Assembly: GCA_022695795.1 (NCBI GenBank)
Contig: MU404077.1
Coordinates: 248,001 to 312,000, forward strand
DNA from: Biscogniauxia marginata
Lineage: Eukaryota > Ascomycota > Sordariomycetes > Xylariales > Xylariaceae
Length of the DNA: 64,000 bases
Direction of reading: 5' to 3'
Under the pieces are notes generated by a model. That model was not told the origin of the DNA and ran no database searches. It saw nothing but the letters and a program-made list of their open reading frames with translations. Position 1 is the stretch's first letter; the number at the start of each line of letters is the position of its first letter. Shown here in pieces: positions 1 to 11,608 of the stretch. Both the position numbers and the translations under genes were made by a program.

Positions 1-213
1 GAGCAGCAGGGTTCCAAGGGGGGTTCTAGCTCTACAGGTGGTGTTGGTGTTAGTAGTGGTGGCACTAACTACGGCTCCGCCGACAAGGACAGGGACAAGG
101 ACAAGGATAAGGAAGAGGTCACGGCTGAAGACCAGAAATCTGATGTCATCATTGCTCATGGAACGTCGGCGTCGGCGTCGGTGTCGTCCTCGAAGTCGGG
201 CAAGAAGAATTGA
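1..213 (+). CDS. 3' end of an unidentified gene (partial)
   Basis: The first frame is open from base 1 to a TGA at 211-213, giving the last 70 residues of a protein whose start lies outside the window. The residues are low complexity: a Gly/Ser/Thr-rich stretch, then alternating Lys and Asp (about residues 29-38), then an Ala/Ser run ending in a lysine-rich tail. Codons are GC-rich at the third position in the Ser/Ala run, as in real exons here, and the sequence turns AT-rich and non-coding directly after the stop. No domain is visible, so no function can be given. It could also be a disordered tail of a nuclear or RNA-binding protein, but that is only a guess from composition. Confidence 0.55.
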   Translation, partial: EQQGSKGGSSSTGGVGVSSGGTNYGSADKDRDKDKDKEEVTAEDQKSDVIIAHGTSASASVSSSKSGKKN

Positions 214-3200
214 GAAAATCAAACGGTATGTGGCATATCTACGACAGATCATACTAGGTATGAGGATAGGGGTGGAGCCTAGGGAAGGGACAGGACGGGA
301 CGGAAACATGGGGATAATTTTTTCTCACCCCTCTTTTTTTAATATTTTCTTTTTACCTATTTGAGAAACCCGACTTGAGACGGACAGGCAAACCGGGAGG
401 AGGGAGGAGGGAGGCTAATTTGGAATTATTGTTTTGATGGTTTTAGGGTAGTGTAGGATAGGGTAGAGTAGGGTGGCACGGCGGCAGCGAAATATTACAT
501 TATTGAATTCATTTTCACATTTTCACGAGGGGGGTGGTGATGGTGGCTTTCAAACTGTTCCCTGCTTTCAATATTTGTATGTATATCTACGAAAAGAATT
601 GTCGTGGTGGATGGGATTCCTATAGTACCTACCTATTGTCCTGAAAAAAAGTCGATCCTTTCATTATTCGTTCATGATGTTGTTCCGAGATCGACCGATC
701 GTTTTGTTTGTTTGTTTGTTCAGTTTGTTTGGTTGTCTGTCCGTATGTAATTATGCCCTCCTCGTATCGGGTAGAGCCGAGAGATGGGTGGCAGCAAGAA
801 ACTGCTGTGTAAAGGGGGTTCAGTCGTAGTAGGGTTTCAATATGCTGTTCACCCGGCACCATCGTGTCGGAGACTGGCAGGAAAAGCCCACAAAAAAATT
901 GAGACACGGCTTTACCGGCCACGCTTTTCGATTTCATTTCAGCCTACAGCTAGCTATCTTTTACATGTGTGTGTTTTTGATACGTAGATTTTGCGGTACC
1001 GAGATCCAGTTTTGTCTCGTGGTTAAATTATCATATAGAACTACGGCATATTGTAAGTTCTTATGGCCGGCCGTGCGTCTCATTTTCGGCCCCTGTCTGA
1101 CGGGACCGTCAGGACACATCTCATGTTCCCTCGTATCCCCTATCCCTTTCCCATGAGCCTTGAAGATCCTATCAGCGGCGGAACTACTACATCATCTGCT
1201 ACGACGTGGGCAGCCTTCTCGTTTGCTCTTCCCTTGAGAAAAAGGAGGGGGATTTTCCTCATTTTTCCTAGCGTTCTGAAGTGACAAAGGATGAGAGAAA
1301 CAAAACGATTACCGGGGGGAAGTCTAGAGAAAGTTCGTTTTCACCAATCGCTCAAGTCACGCAGTATGCAAGAAGCATGCGATTTGTCATATTTGTTCCC
1401 ACACCCACCCTTTCCCCCTTTTGGCGTGCCCTTCTCTGCATACAGATATCTTACTGGAGAATCCTGGGCAGCATTGCCATGTGCGTTCGTGTATGTAATG
1501 CACCGCTATCGTTACTTTGGCCTCTCTTCAACAACCCCCGGTTTCTTATCCCCACATTCGAGCTGTTTCACTTACCTCATTATATTCTGCGTGTTTGTAC
1601 CCTTAATACACTAGACAGGGGTATTAATTATTATATTATACAAAGATGTTCTCTCATCGTCTGTCAATGTTACCTTACGTTTTTGTTAGCTAGCTATTTT
1701 ATCATAGTCCTTGATCATAGGATATAGTTATCAATAGTCATTCTATCTAAAAGCAATTATTACGAAAATGAACCTTGAAATACATCATGATATGAGTAAG
1801 TAGTATCACCATAGACGAATTATGACGACAAGTTACTCAAACCCCGGTCGAAAATATACAGTACCTTGGAAGGCCGTACATACCCGCAGAGATGTAAAGA
1901 GTAGGTTCCATGTATGTATTTATTTATATATATCTGCGTATAAACTATCATATATAATAAGTATACGTGTGTTTGCATATATAGGTACATGCACATGTGC
2001 GTGAGACACATACATACGACCTCGTCCTTGTATACATGCTGCCACTCTCCGTATTCCCATCTTTTTCTTTTCTTTTTTCATATTGTCCTTAGGTATATCT
2101 TTCCTGCCCCCCCCCCCCCCCCCCCGGCCCCCTTGCCCTCCACAGCCATCCCAGCCGGTTACCAGCATTGTCGGCATAGAGAATTCGCGCCCACGACAAT
2201 GATGGTTCCGCGGGTTGCATGACAGCGGTCCAATCCCATAAAACGTCCGTCTCTTTCCCCGGGCGCGGGTCGAGATGGGATATGCGTAATCATGGCGACG
2301 GCGACGAAACCTATCCTCCACGGGGATACATCACAGATTGCAAAACGAGCTGTAGGTTTTTCCCCTTTTGCGCATTGCATGTGCAAAGCCCGGCATGAGA
2401 CCCAGTTTCCGGAGAGAGCCAGATCCCGGGGGGATCTCGAAAAAGGCTTAAATCTAAAACTTGCATATCGAACAGCTGTTTCTCTAACCCCTACGCCGTA
2501 TGCCATGTCAGTAAGTATACGAGACGCTTCTCTCTATTTCCCACGCTTTAGGATATTGCATATCGAGTTCGCCTCACGTACGCCGTTGTCGATCCTTACC
2601 CATTTCTTTTCTCTAGGGGCTTCGTTAGGGGCTTGTTCTGGACTTCCTCAAACCCCCCAAACCCCCATATCTTGGCGATTTCTACGTTGACGACCAAAAC
2701 CCCCACGGTCCTGTAAGAGGTACATGCACATATAGCTCTAGAGACTTATATTGGACGGAGGCTCTGCTTCTTATCGGACGGGATAAGATAAACGGCACGG
2801 GAACCTGCGGCATCAGCATGTAAGTCATCGCCCGCCCGCCATAACTGGCAACGAGACAAACTTGCTCGCTTCATCTCTTGTTTTTTTCTTCTATTCCTTG
2901 TCCACTCCATGCCCGAGTGAACCTATGCGTGGGGGCCGTCGCGGGCAGCAGCGCTGTTGAAGAAAACAAAATAGATTTGTATATGTATGTCTGGATGGTC
3001 GTATTCACTGCATGCAATGTATAAACGAGGGGAAGAGAATCTGGCGAGCTGTGCTCATGTAGCCAATCTAACCAAGCCGGTGTAGATTATGCCGGCTCCC
3101 TTCCTTTCTTACCATTCCCTCCCACCCCCTTGCGATTCCCGTCTCTCCCCGACCAACCAAAAAACAACCGACATCCTCCTTTTTTCTCTCCTATCCCACC

Positions 3201-6200
3201 CCATACCGGTAGTCCATCACCTGGGTATCTACCCATAGCTATTGACTATTCCCCGTACGCTAAATTCCGGACGCCGCGGCGCGGAACGTCCCTCAGCTTT
3301 GCCTGCCTAAGCGATATGTAGGTAGAGCTGCCGAACCCTGGTTTACTCAACGGCATGCTCCATCTCTACCTATCGTACTCCTAGGCTTCTAACTTACTAA
3401 TGGTTATTATTATTCTTTAGACTTTACTCCTCTCGGCTCCCCACGTAAGATGCCCATCCTTCTCGTGGTAGCACAAGAATAATTCATCAAAGTCCTAGAT
3501 AATATCTGCCCTGCCGGGTTCCGCAATAGGTAACCTCGGTATGATGGTCTGCCTGCTAGCATGCAGGAGCCTTTGCTCCTTTTCCTTTTTCCTTCTTTTG
3601 ACACAAGCGGCATACCTTAAGGGTCGAACACGTGGGGCCCTGTCTTTTGTCCGCGTGTATGCCTGTCTCGTTCTCTTGTCTCTCCCGTGTCTCAAATACG
3701 TCGCATTGCATTTTACAGTAACCCACTACATTCGTTCCAACCCTTCCCCCCTTCCCTTGAGCTTATATTACCGGCTGAGAGAATACACAGAGTCCGGACA
3801 GGGTCGTACTGAAGAATACCTCCTTGGTAGTACGACACGACAATGACCCTGCATGATCTCATCTGGGCCGCGATCACTAGGCCAAGGCGAGGTGGAATGG
3901 GAATCTGCAGACCGGACTGGACCAGACCTGGTCTTTGGGACGCGCGTGAGTGACTCTGGGCTTCGGAAGACGCGTATTTCTTTTCTTGGGTGTACCTTTT
4001 AGAGTAAGCCATGTGTCCTACGCCCGGCATTTCCTAAAGAGGGGAGGGCGGAGGCAGGAGGCCGGCGAGGTAATACAATTTCCGACTGGGTTTGGGCCGG
4101 TATAGGTATTCCGCGCTTGCGAATTATGTAAAACGTACGTACATACGAATAAAATTTTTGTTTTTGCTTGTGACTGAGTTGGACATCCCGATCTCGATCT
4201 CGACAGTTTTCTCGAGCAGGGACGGCCTCGTATATCAAAAACCCCCATTTGTCGAGAGAGCTCCTTTCCCTATCCACACACATGTGAGGCTCTTGGATTT
4301 CTCTTACGTGGCCGAAGATACAGGCTACAGGATATCATCAGGAAGGCATATCCTTAACAACTCCCTAACCCTGTATTTTCACTGGAGGGTTCCTGAACAA
4401 CGCTAACAGCCTTCCATATTGGGAAAATTTAGATACATAGCTCCCACGGCCCCCTTTCCCTCACATACCCGCGTTGACTCAATTTCAATGGGGATAGAAA
4501 ATATCGAATGCGCTCCCCTGTTGCCTAATTTGAAGCCGACAAGTCCTAGTTCTCCAGGTATATAGACCCTAATGTCGGGCCCGCCCTGATCTTGATTGTA
4601 TTTCGTTTTCCTGCACCTATCCGTAGCCCGCTCGGATGATTTTCGGGGTTCGAGGGAGGACAAGACATACGTTGAAATGATATGATGAATGATGAAGATC
4701 GTACGAAAAAGATTTTCAAGAACAATGCCCACCTAGGCCAGTCCGAGGTCTGATGGACGAAAGATCTCCAGTGATGGAACTACCAGGTGGCTGTAGTTAG
4801 TTTCTTGACTGTCACATCACCCGTCATCTGATCGTCTTCTGGTACCAGTGTCCTCCTCAGCCTCTTTAGAAAGATGTGCAAGGTCCATGCTAAGTGCTGG
4901 TCACGAAGCTTGCGGTGTAAATATCAATTTATACATTAGGGTTATTAGAAGACTATTTACGAAACACAGACTAGAGCGCTGTGCTTCCCAGGAGACCTCA
5001 AACGTAACTTTAGCCTCACACCGAAAGCTGCATTTCTCAGCAAAACATTCTACTATAATAATGTGGGTATTCAGCTTGTTATACCAATACACGCCTCACA
5101 AAACGGTGTAAATTTAGATCTTGTTTTCAGAATGATGAGGTAATAAATAAGAGCAAGTTGGTAGAAACTCAAGAGTATCAGTACATGTTCTTTTTGTAGT
5201 AATGATCGTATATGCATGTGATGGCAGCTTATCGTCAAGTGCGTCACTACTAAGGTTTATATCTACCTAAGGGTTACAATTGGTCCCCGCTCGACAAACT
5301 CCTCAATGCTGATCTATCACGCCTCGCGTAAACGCATTCAACGGATCATTGCCTAGATCACCATTCTTTGAATATCTTCTCAAGTACTCGTACACGATCG
5401 TCTTAGAGCCCAGCCAGCTCTCTGTCGATTTTCCTGCTTTCCGTAAAACTCCCTGAATTATACAACGAGGTATACTAGTTGGGGACCAGTACATAGCCTA
5501 CCTACCTGTAGTTTGAACATGCGGCTTGTCAACACAACAACCTTGTAACTCGAAGAGTTTGCCGAAGTTTCATTCCACTACGCTGTCCTTCCGCATACTT
5601 GGAGAAATGAGGAAGGGAAAATTAGGCTTTCGCAAAATAAAGTTATACCTGTGAGTAGGCTGTTAACGACGGCTTACTCTTTACAAGGAATATTCGATGT
5701 TCTTATGTGCACTAACCACGGCGAGGGGGAAAAGAACGTCATGACTCGACTTAAGGAAGAGATTGGCAGGCATTCAGACTATCATTGTAAGTGCTCTATA
5801 CTTTAAAGCTACAGTTAGTCCCTAATACGTGAAATTAAGCGACCAGAATACATCAGTTAGGGTAGGCATCAGGCTTTGTACCATAAGAAAATACAGTATG
5901 GTTTCCTAGGTACGCACAGTTGCTATAAAAGGTCACGAGGATGAATGTAAGGTTATAAAGAAAGTAGGTTGGTTCTTCTCACTTTCTTCCAAGCCTGATA
6001 GAGTGACAAGGAGGCCAATATATATGTTATATTTAACCGCTGACATTTTCTGGTTGGCTTTATATGTAACACTTGCGGTATTTAGATGTATCCTGGTGAG
6101 GAAGCCATTCGAAGGATGAAGCTGCGACGGAACGGCAGACATCGGTAGTTGCTAATACCTCGCATTTTGGCCGCATAGACTTGCATAGTTTATAGCTTCA

Positions 6201-7830
6201 TGGAAATCTAGACAGCCACTCGTGACTTTGGTTTAACTTGTTCGAGAGGCTTTTCTTTGACAATAGGACAAGCACGATTAAAGCTTTTTAGACCGGCACT
6301 GCTTCTGCTGACTGGTTCTTACTGTCCCTTGAGCTGAGAGAAAAGAAGCTGTCTATCATTTTTACTCTCTAGCCAGATCTATTTTGTATCTAAACTCTCG
6401 TAAGCACTAATCATGCGAAGGCTAACAATACCATACATCGAAATGTTTGGTAAAAGGGATACGTCTCATCCCGTCCTGCCAATAATATTGCATATTCTAC
6501 ATGCCGATGCTATTGAAAATGAGAGTGGTCTCCTTGCCGCCGTGAGATATTCCAAGGTAGAAAGATATCACGGCTCGTGAAAACTAGAAGACAAAATCCC
6601 TGGGATTAACATAATACTAGAAGCTCCAATGCTAACAACGTTCGGACAGTGCTCAGAAGATAGCGTGCAGAAAGGAAGCGCCCCGGCTCAGTACCGAAAT
6701 CTCCTTACCAATTAAATCAGCAGGGCGTCGCTTCGTGTTTGTAGCTCGTTTCAGGCGTATTTCACCCGGCTGAACCAGCAAATTCATGGTAATACAAACC
6801 CTTCTAGATACGCAAGAGCTCGAATCGTTGGCTATGAATAGGACCAGCCACAGTCAATATTTGAGGCACTGTCCGCGGCTATTCAGTACTGCGAATCTTT
6901 TTATAGCTGGCTGAAGATCTTTGGGTTTATCAATTATCTACAGTAAGTCACAAGGTAATCAATACTGCCGTTAGGTAGACGTGGGTAGCCTTCCCAGCTT
7001 TTTGAGCCCTCGCATTCACAGAATGCTTTGCTGCAGTTGAGACCCATTCCTTGAGAAGAGGAACTACTCATATACCTCTTGTCATTCTATTTTACCGTAC
7101 TCTCAACAGACTTTGGACTAGTCATATCTCATTTCTCTGTCGAAGCCCAGCTTGGCGATTATGCGCGACTCGTGTCTTTTATTTCAAACTTGATTCAGCC
7201 CCAGGACTTATTCGAGGGACATACAGAACGTGAAACGTGCCACACTGACTTCCCAGAGACGAGCCATCCCTTCTTTTCCTTCTTATTACAGGCTAGAAGT
7301 GAGTGTGTAAGAGACCTAAGAATAAGTCCGGATTGACAACTGATTCGGCACTGCGTTAGTCGACTAGACCGAGACTCATCACAAATCCAGATGCTACTGG
7401 CTGGCTTACTTAATTATCACCTCAAACAGGATATGGCGTAGGAAAGCCTTATTGAGGTTCATATCATTTGCTCATACATTGAGCCAAATAGTGTAGACGA
7501 ACTCGGAAGCGCATTCGACGACGTCTTAAGATAGATCCGCGTTACAATTATCGCCACTTCTCAGATGAGCATCTCAAACTCTTCCGCCATAGGTACTTTG
7601 GCTCGCAAATATAACTTTCAGGTCCCCATTGAATGCAGTTCAAGTGGCCGTACATTCCATGCGAAGGGGTAGCATTCTCAGCCAAGATGCTCACATATTT
7701 AGTACGCCTAAACCAGTTGTGTCTGCTAGAACGGTGTCATCGTCGGCTCATCTTATGTGTCTCATTCAGCCTAACTGGAGGCGTCGAGTTTTACATTCGC
7801 ATTCAAGATGATGATGTGCTATGATAGTTC
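214..7830. other. gene-poor region, 7.6 kb
   Basis: I find no convincing gene here. Open frames are all short, overlap on both strands, and lack recognisable domains. Base composition is mixed, without the extreme AT bias of the later island. Visible small features are a GTTT tandem run near 700-722, a 19-base C homopolymer (2107-2125), pyrimidine-rich stretches around 2050-2100 and 3110-3200, and ACCTACCT motifs near 628 and 5497. From about 4.8 kb onward the sequence has a decayed look, with dense stops in all frames, leading into the ankyrin-like fragment at 7831. Confidence 0.5.
2107..2125. repeat. C homopolymer, 19 nt
   Basis: Nineteen consecutive C residues interrupt an otherwise T- and C-rich non-coding stretch and are followed by GG and another C run. 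The exact length is likely to be polymorphic or an assembly uncertainty. Confidence 0.9.
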
Positions 7831-8247
7831 ATGGGTGCATTTCAGCACGTCCGGTTATCCATACCGCTTTCGCCGTACGACCCATACAGACCAGGACATA
7901 TGAGCCTCCTTGTGCGTGTGCTTTCTCGACTGAAAGGGTCATCGATACAAGTGTTTGCTGGCACACGGTCGAAACTCCTAAGGCTAGTCGACGATAAAAT
8001 TTGCCTCCACCCGGCCATGGCGCTAGACTTTGGGGAGATATCCAAAAGACGATACGTCCCCGTTTCTGTCGATAGTAGAGATCATAAACTGAATGGCGCA
8101 GCCTTTCTTCACCGTGCAGCGGCAGTGTGTAAGCCCGGCTTAGTCGAATACCTTTACGCACAGAATTCCAATGTCAATACACAGGATAAACAAGGATACA
8201 CGGTTTTGCATTGGCTCTACTTTGGGGTGTTGAAATACGACCCCTAG
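7831..8247 (+). pseudogene. ankyrin-repeat protein relic
   Basis: A 138-residue open frame carries one clear ankyrin repeat near its end (about residues 89-132): a Leu-His-Arg-Ala-Ala segment where the consensus has TPLHxAA, a Leu-Val-Glu-Tyr-Leu helix, an Asn-Val-Asn-Thr-Gln-Asp loop, and the start of a second repeat with Gly-Tyr-Thr-Val-Leu-His-Trp. It ends at a TAG in the middle of that second repeat. Upstream sequence in all three frames has many stops, and no intact N-terminal part can be joined to it. Fungal ankyrin proteins normally have several repeats, so this is best read as the surviving piece of a decayed gene. A tiny expressed gene cannot be excluded. Confidence 0.5.
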
Positions 8248-8381
8248 TCTCCTATATCTATATATATATGAGGCTTCGCCCATCTATCTAGACTCACCTT
8301 GAACTAATACACTTGATCCTATCCTCATATCTTCATCTCATCTCAACATCGACACCATGGTATCTCATACGAGAACGAATA

Positions 8382-9904
8382 TCAAACTAGGAACCTGGCC
8401 AGGTCTTCATCTCCCCACTTAATTGTCTCCTCATTCTTGCTCTCCTTCATCTTGTGTGCCACGAAGTCCTCCATCACCTTTCTCTGTGGCCCAGAAAGAA
8501 GTTCTAGCCTGACCTTGTAGTCCTGATTCTCATTCGGCCCGAAGTAGTTCTCGTCCAGGAACCTCCACCAGATGAAATCAAAGGCCCAGCTCTTCCTGGC
8601 AGCATAGTTGATCATCCACGTCCGCTTCTCCCAGCTCTCCCGCATACGCTGGGAGAGCAGCGGTTCCGCCTTTCCACTACCGGTCAGTGATAGACGGCTG
8701 ACCTTTTCGGCTAGGTTCGCGGCTGCTACTTTCTCTTCCTCGGCTTCCAACACGCGTAGAAATGTCTGGAGTCGCGGCTCATAGGCTTCCATCCAAGTGC
8801 GGTACCCACCAGCCCAAGATTCTGGATCTTCCAGGAGCAACCACCAGAAAGGGTCAAAGCTGAACTGCGCAGGGGCGGCATACGCAAACTCCCAGTCTAT
8901 GACACCAACGACACGTAAATCCTTATCGAGGAGTACATTGGCTGGCCTGAAGTCCTCGGAGAACAACCTGAATCCGTCGTCTAAATTTGACGGGTTCGGC
9001 ATAAGGCGTTTCTCAGCCGCAAGATTTCGGAATAACTGGCGAGCGGTATATTTATCGCGGGCGTCATCTTCATCTTCCACGGCATCATTGCGTTGGAATG
9101 TCAGCTGAGCCATGTGCATATCAGCGAGAGCACGATACCACTCATCCGCGGAGGCGTAGGTCTGAGATGGTAGGATGCTTGCCGGCATATTGGTATGCAC
9201 GACCAAGTCGCTCATATTTTCAATCAAGGGGCGTCCATTAACAGAAATAGAATTTTCGCCTTTCTTCTCGACGAGCGAACCAATTCGAGGAAACTTCAGA
9301 GTAGATAGCTGTAGTAGGATATTAGCCATCTGGGCGTATAAAAACTCCAGTTTTTCCTCGCTGATATTTGGATCCAGGATAGGACGCTTGTCAATGGCAC
9401 TTTCTTGGTCAAGAAGCTCTCTGGACATGTTCTGGTGGTGCTCGATATAGTCCATAATAATGAACGGGCCTAGACCTGTAGGATTTTCGGCCGCGGTTCC
9501 ATAATGGTAGACGTGTGGTACCGGAATCGTTGTATTGGCAGCAACATATCGCATTGTAGCCACCTCATATTGAACTTTTTCGTCGGGAAACGGAACAACA
9601 CCTGCTTTAGTCAGTAGTCTGGAGAAGTAATTCACACAGCTCACGACATACCTTTGATTGGAATCCTCATTATAGCCGATGTGCCGTCTTTATATTCAAG
9701 GCGGTAGACAACATTGTACCCGCCCTTGACCGCTATATGCATCAACTCCGGTTGGCCATCTCTGTATTTGAGGATAAAATTGCCGACAGCGCGGTAGAGT
9801 TCCGTCGTGCGAATCGACTTATACCACTCATCAGTCGCCTCTTCGAGTTTCTGCCAAATGAGGTCGTCTTTGTCCATGCAAAGGAACCTTAGCTCTGCAG
9901 GCAT
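8382..9904 (-). CDS. APH-type phosphotransferase family protein
   Basis: Two exons (9652-9904 and 8382-9601) join across a 50-nt GTATGT...CAG intron with a CTGAC branch site, giving 490 residues. The protein belongs to the fungal branch of the aminoglycoside phosphotransferase (kinase-like) superfamily. The nucleotide-binding lobe has an Ala-Ile-Met-Arg-Ile-Pro strand near residues 77-82. The catalytic loop reads EDFRPANVLL with Asp301 and Asn306, and the metal-binding DFG-equivalent is VIDWEF with Asp320, followed by the AYAAPAQF stretch usual in fungal members. The loop His of bacterial enzymes is replaced, which is also common in fungal homologues. Substrates of this family in fungi are mostly unknown, so antibiotic resistance should not be assumed. 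The 3' end is 134 bp from the ankyrin relic on the other strand. Confidence 0.88.
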
Positions 9905-10417
9905 TGTGTGTAGCGCGCACTAGATCAGCGTTCTGTTTATTCCAACACATTTAGTGTGGTGTCAGTCGAAGCCGGAAAGTAGGAAAGGGCTATAGGAGTC
10001 AGCATCGTTTCTTTCCATAATACGGAGCACCCGCTTACAAATTTCTGAGGATTGCACAACCTTTGACGCTGTCCTCTTAGGACATAGGGAAATGAATATT
10101 GATACTCTTTTCAGGCCAGATATGAAAGACTGTATCATCGATTGTGCTTTCTGAGGTCCTAACACATCTGGAATGGTAGGTAACTTCGACTTCCCCGAGT
10201 GACTACTTGGTCGACATAGTCATATCCGCGCAGGGAACGGCTTGCGATTATAGCAAGGATTGTAAGGACGATAGTGAGAAGTAAGTTGAAGCCCCTATTC
10301 ACATCTCTGCTGTGGCGGTGTAGCTTTAGAGGGTGTGCGGCAGGTGCTTAGCGCCTGCGAAAGTCACGTGGTCTGTGCCGATGTGAGGCGTCTAAGACTA
10401 ACGTGGATTAACAGTGA
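9905..10417. other. intergenic, 0.5 kb
   Basis: The region upstream of the phosphotransferase gene has no supportable open frame. It presumably holds that gene's promoter. An AACAG just before 10415 could be the 3' splice site of the zinc-finger relic that follows. Confidence 0.4.
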
Positions 10418-10897
10418 GTTCTAAGATCCCCGCCGCCGTACAGCGAGGTCGACAGGGCCGGGCCTTCCGGCACGGCCGTGATAGGCGGAAGTGGGACGGA
10501 CGCTCTCTCCGCCGCACGGGAGCCAACGTACGAGGTACATGAGTGTGTTTTCTGTGGGAGACTTTTCACACGGAAAGGGAAAAGATGGGATTGTGAAGAG
10601 CGACATCACAAGGGACGCCCCCACCGAGGCCGTCCCGTGTCCGGACCCAGGCTGCAAACGAGTCGCGATTTAAAAATCACGTAAAGTTTCTTCACAATCA
10701 CGATCAAAGGCCCAGGGTCACGATACGCGTAATGGTTGATTCCAACGGAGGACATCGATCTAGCCATCCGAGAGGAGCTACCGGAAGGCTAGGAGGCAGC
10801 TACGAACAACACATATGTAGGGGCAAGAAGTCTCGCAGAAATGACCGTTCCTATGTTAAGAGAAGTCAAGGTGCTGGAAGGGTGAGTGGGGAGATAT
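10418..10897 (+). pseudogene. frameshifted C2H2 zinc-finger gene relic
   Basis: Protein similarity to fungal C2H2 zinc-finger proteins runs through three successive frames. The frame open from 10418 gives a Pro/Ser-rich lead and a finger with ECVFCGRLFTRKGK. Near 10600-10620 the match shifts to the frame with AVPCPDPGCKR, a C-x4-C finger start. Near 10661-10667 it shifts again to the frame with RFKNHVKFLHNHDQRPRV, which supplies the His pair of that finger and continues to a stop near 10897. Such Cys-Pro-Asp-Pro-Gly-Cys-Lys-Arg fingers are typical of Pezizomycotina proteins. Two frame changes within 70 bp without usable splice sites make this a broken gene rather than a spliced one. No upstream exon could be identified. 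Confidence 0.65.
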
Positions 10898-11041
10898 AAT
10901 ATCCTCGTCTGTACATATAGTCAACCTCTAATCCTTATCCCATTTCCACATAATCGTAAAAGCCACGAGGTAAAGTTCGCGCCTCCAAGCCAAGTACGGT
11001 GCACGAAGTGCTCGTCCGGTCCATCGCACAGTGTCCTGAAC
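10898..11041. other. short gap between zinc-finger relic and SWIB gene
   Basis: The 144 bp are non-coding and contain the probable 3' UTR of the SWIB gene on the minus strand. Nothing else is seen. Confidence 0.4.
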
Positions 11042-11608
11042 TCAGGCTTCCTCCTTTGGGACCAGATGGTCGCTCAGTAACTTGTTCATCGTGAACATAT
11101 GAACTCTGTCCACCTTGAATATATTCCGCAGAACATCGTCGCATACGATGTACGTCTTATTCTCTGCATCCTGGAGATCATGGGACTTTATATATTCCCA
11201 GAGAGCCTTGACGACCTCAGTCCGTGGTAACTGAGATTGGTGAGCACGGAAGTACCTGTGTGTTTTTCAAGAATATAGTTACCACTTCGACTCCAGTCAA
11301 TTCCACTAGCGGCTTGGAAAGCGTGTATGGTCTCTGTGATCTCATTAGTATAACTCTCTGGACAGGGCGATCTCTCGGGAACTTACCATGAAACCGTTTG
11401 GTTTTTTTTCCGTTTTCTCTGTTTTCTCTGTTTTCTCTGTTTTCTCTGTTTTCTCTGTTTTTTCTGCTTTCTGCTTTTTCTCTTTTTGATAGATGGCAGA
11501 CTGTGAGAATGGTTGGCGCTTCTCAATTGGAAGTGGTTGCGCAAGTGGCTTGTAGCTCTGCAAGGTGCGCGCTGTGGCATACAGACGCTGCCTAAATAGC
11601 GGCGCCAT
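11042..11608 (-). CDS. SWIB/MDM2-domain protein with mitochondrial-type presequence
   Basis: Three exons (11387-11608, 11283-11333, 11042-11230) join to 153 residues. Introns are 53 nt (GTAAGT, TACTAAT branch) and 52 nt (GTAACT, CTCAC branch), and both splices keep the frame. Residues 1-40 are rich in Arg, Ala, Ser and Leu with no acidic residue until Glu29, like a mitochondrial presequence. Residues 49-66 are six Glu-Lys-Thr repeats. Residues 75-148 form the SWIB domain, with the conserved EVVKALWEYIKSHDLQD, a YIVCDD turn and FTMNKLLSDHL. SWIB domains occur in SWI/SNF-type remodelling subunits (Rsc6), in UAF30/Tri1, and in organelle proteins of plants. This protein lacks the DEK-C region of UAF30/Tri1. 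The organelle location is inferred from composition only. Confidence 0.85.
11411..11464 (-). repeat. 9-bp minisatellite coding Glu-Lys-Thr x6
   Basis: Six perfect or near-perfect copies of a 9-bp unit (TTTTCTCTG on the plus strand) lie inside exon 1 of the SWIB gene. The unit is a multiple of three, so copy-number changes keep the reading frame. Confidence 0.9.

Noticed and set aside
8382..9904. Antibiotic-resistance aminoglycoside kinase
   Set aside because: The kinase fold is present, but fungal members of this large family are mostly of unknown substrate and nothing here points to a drug.
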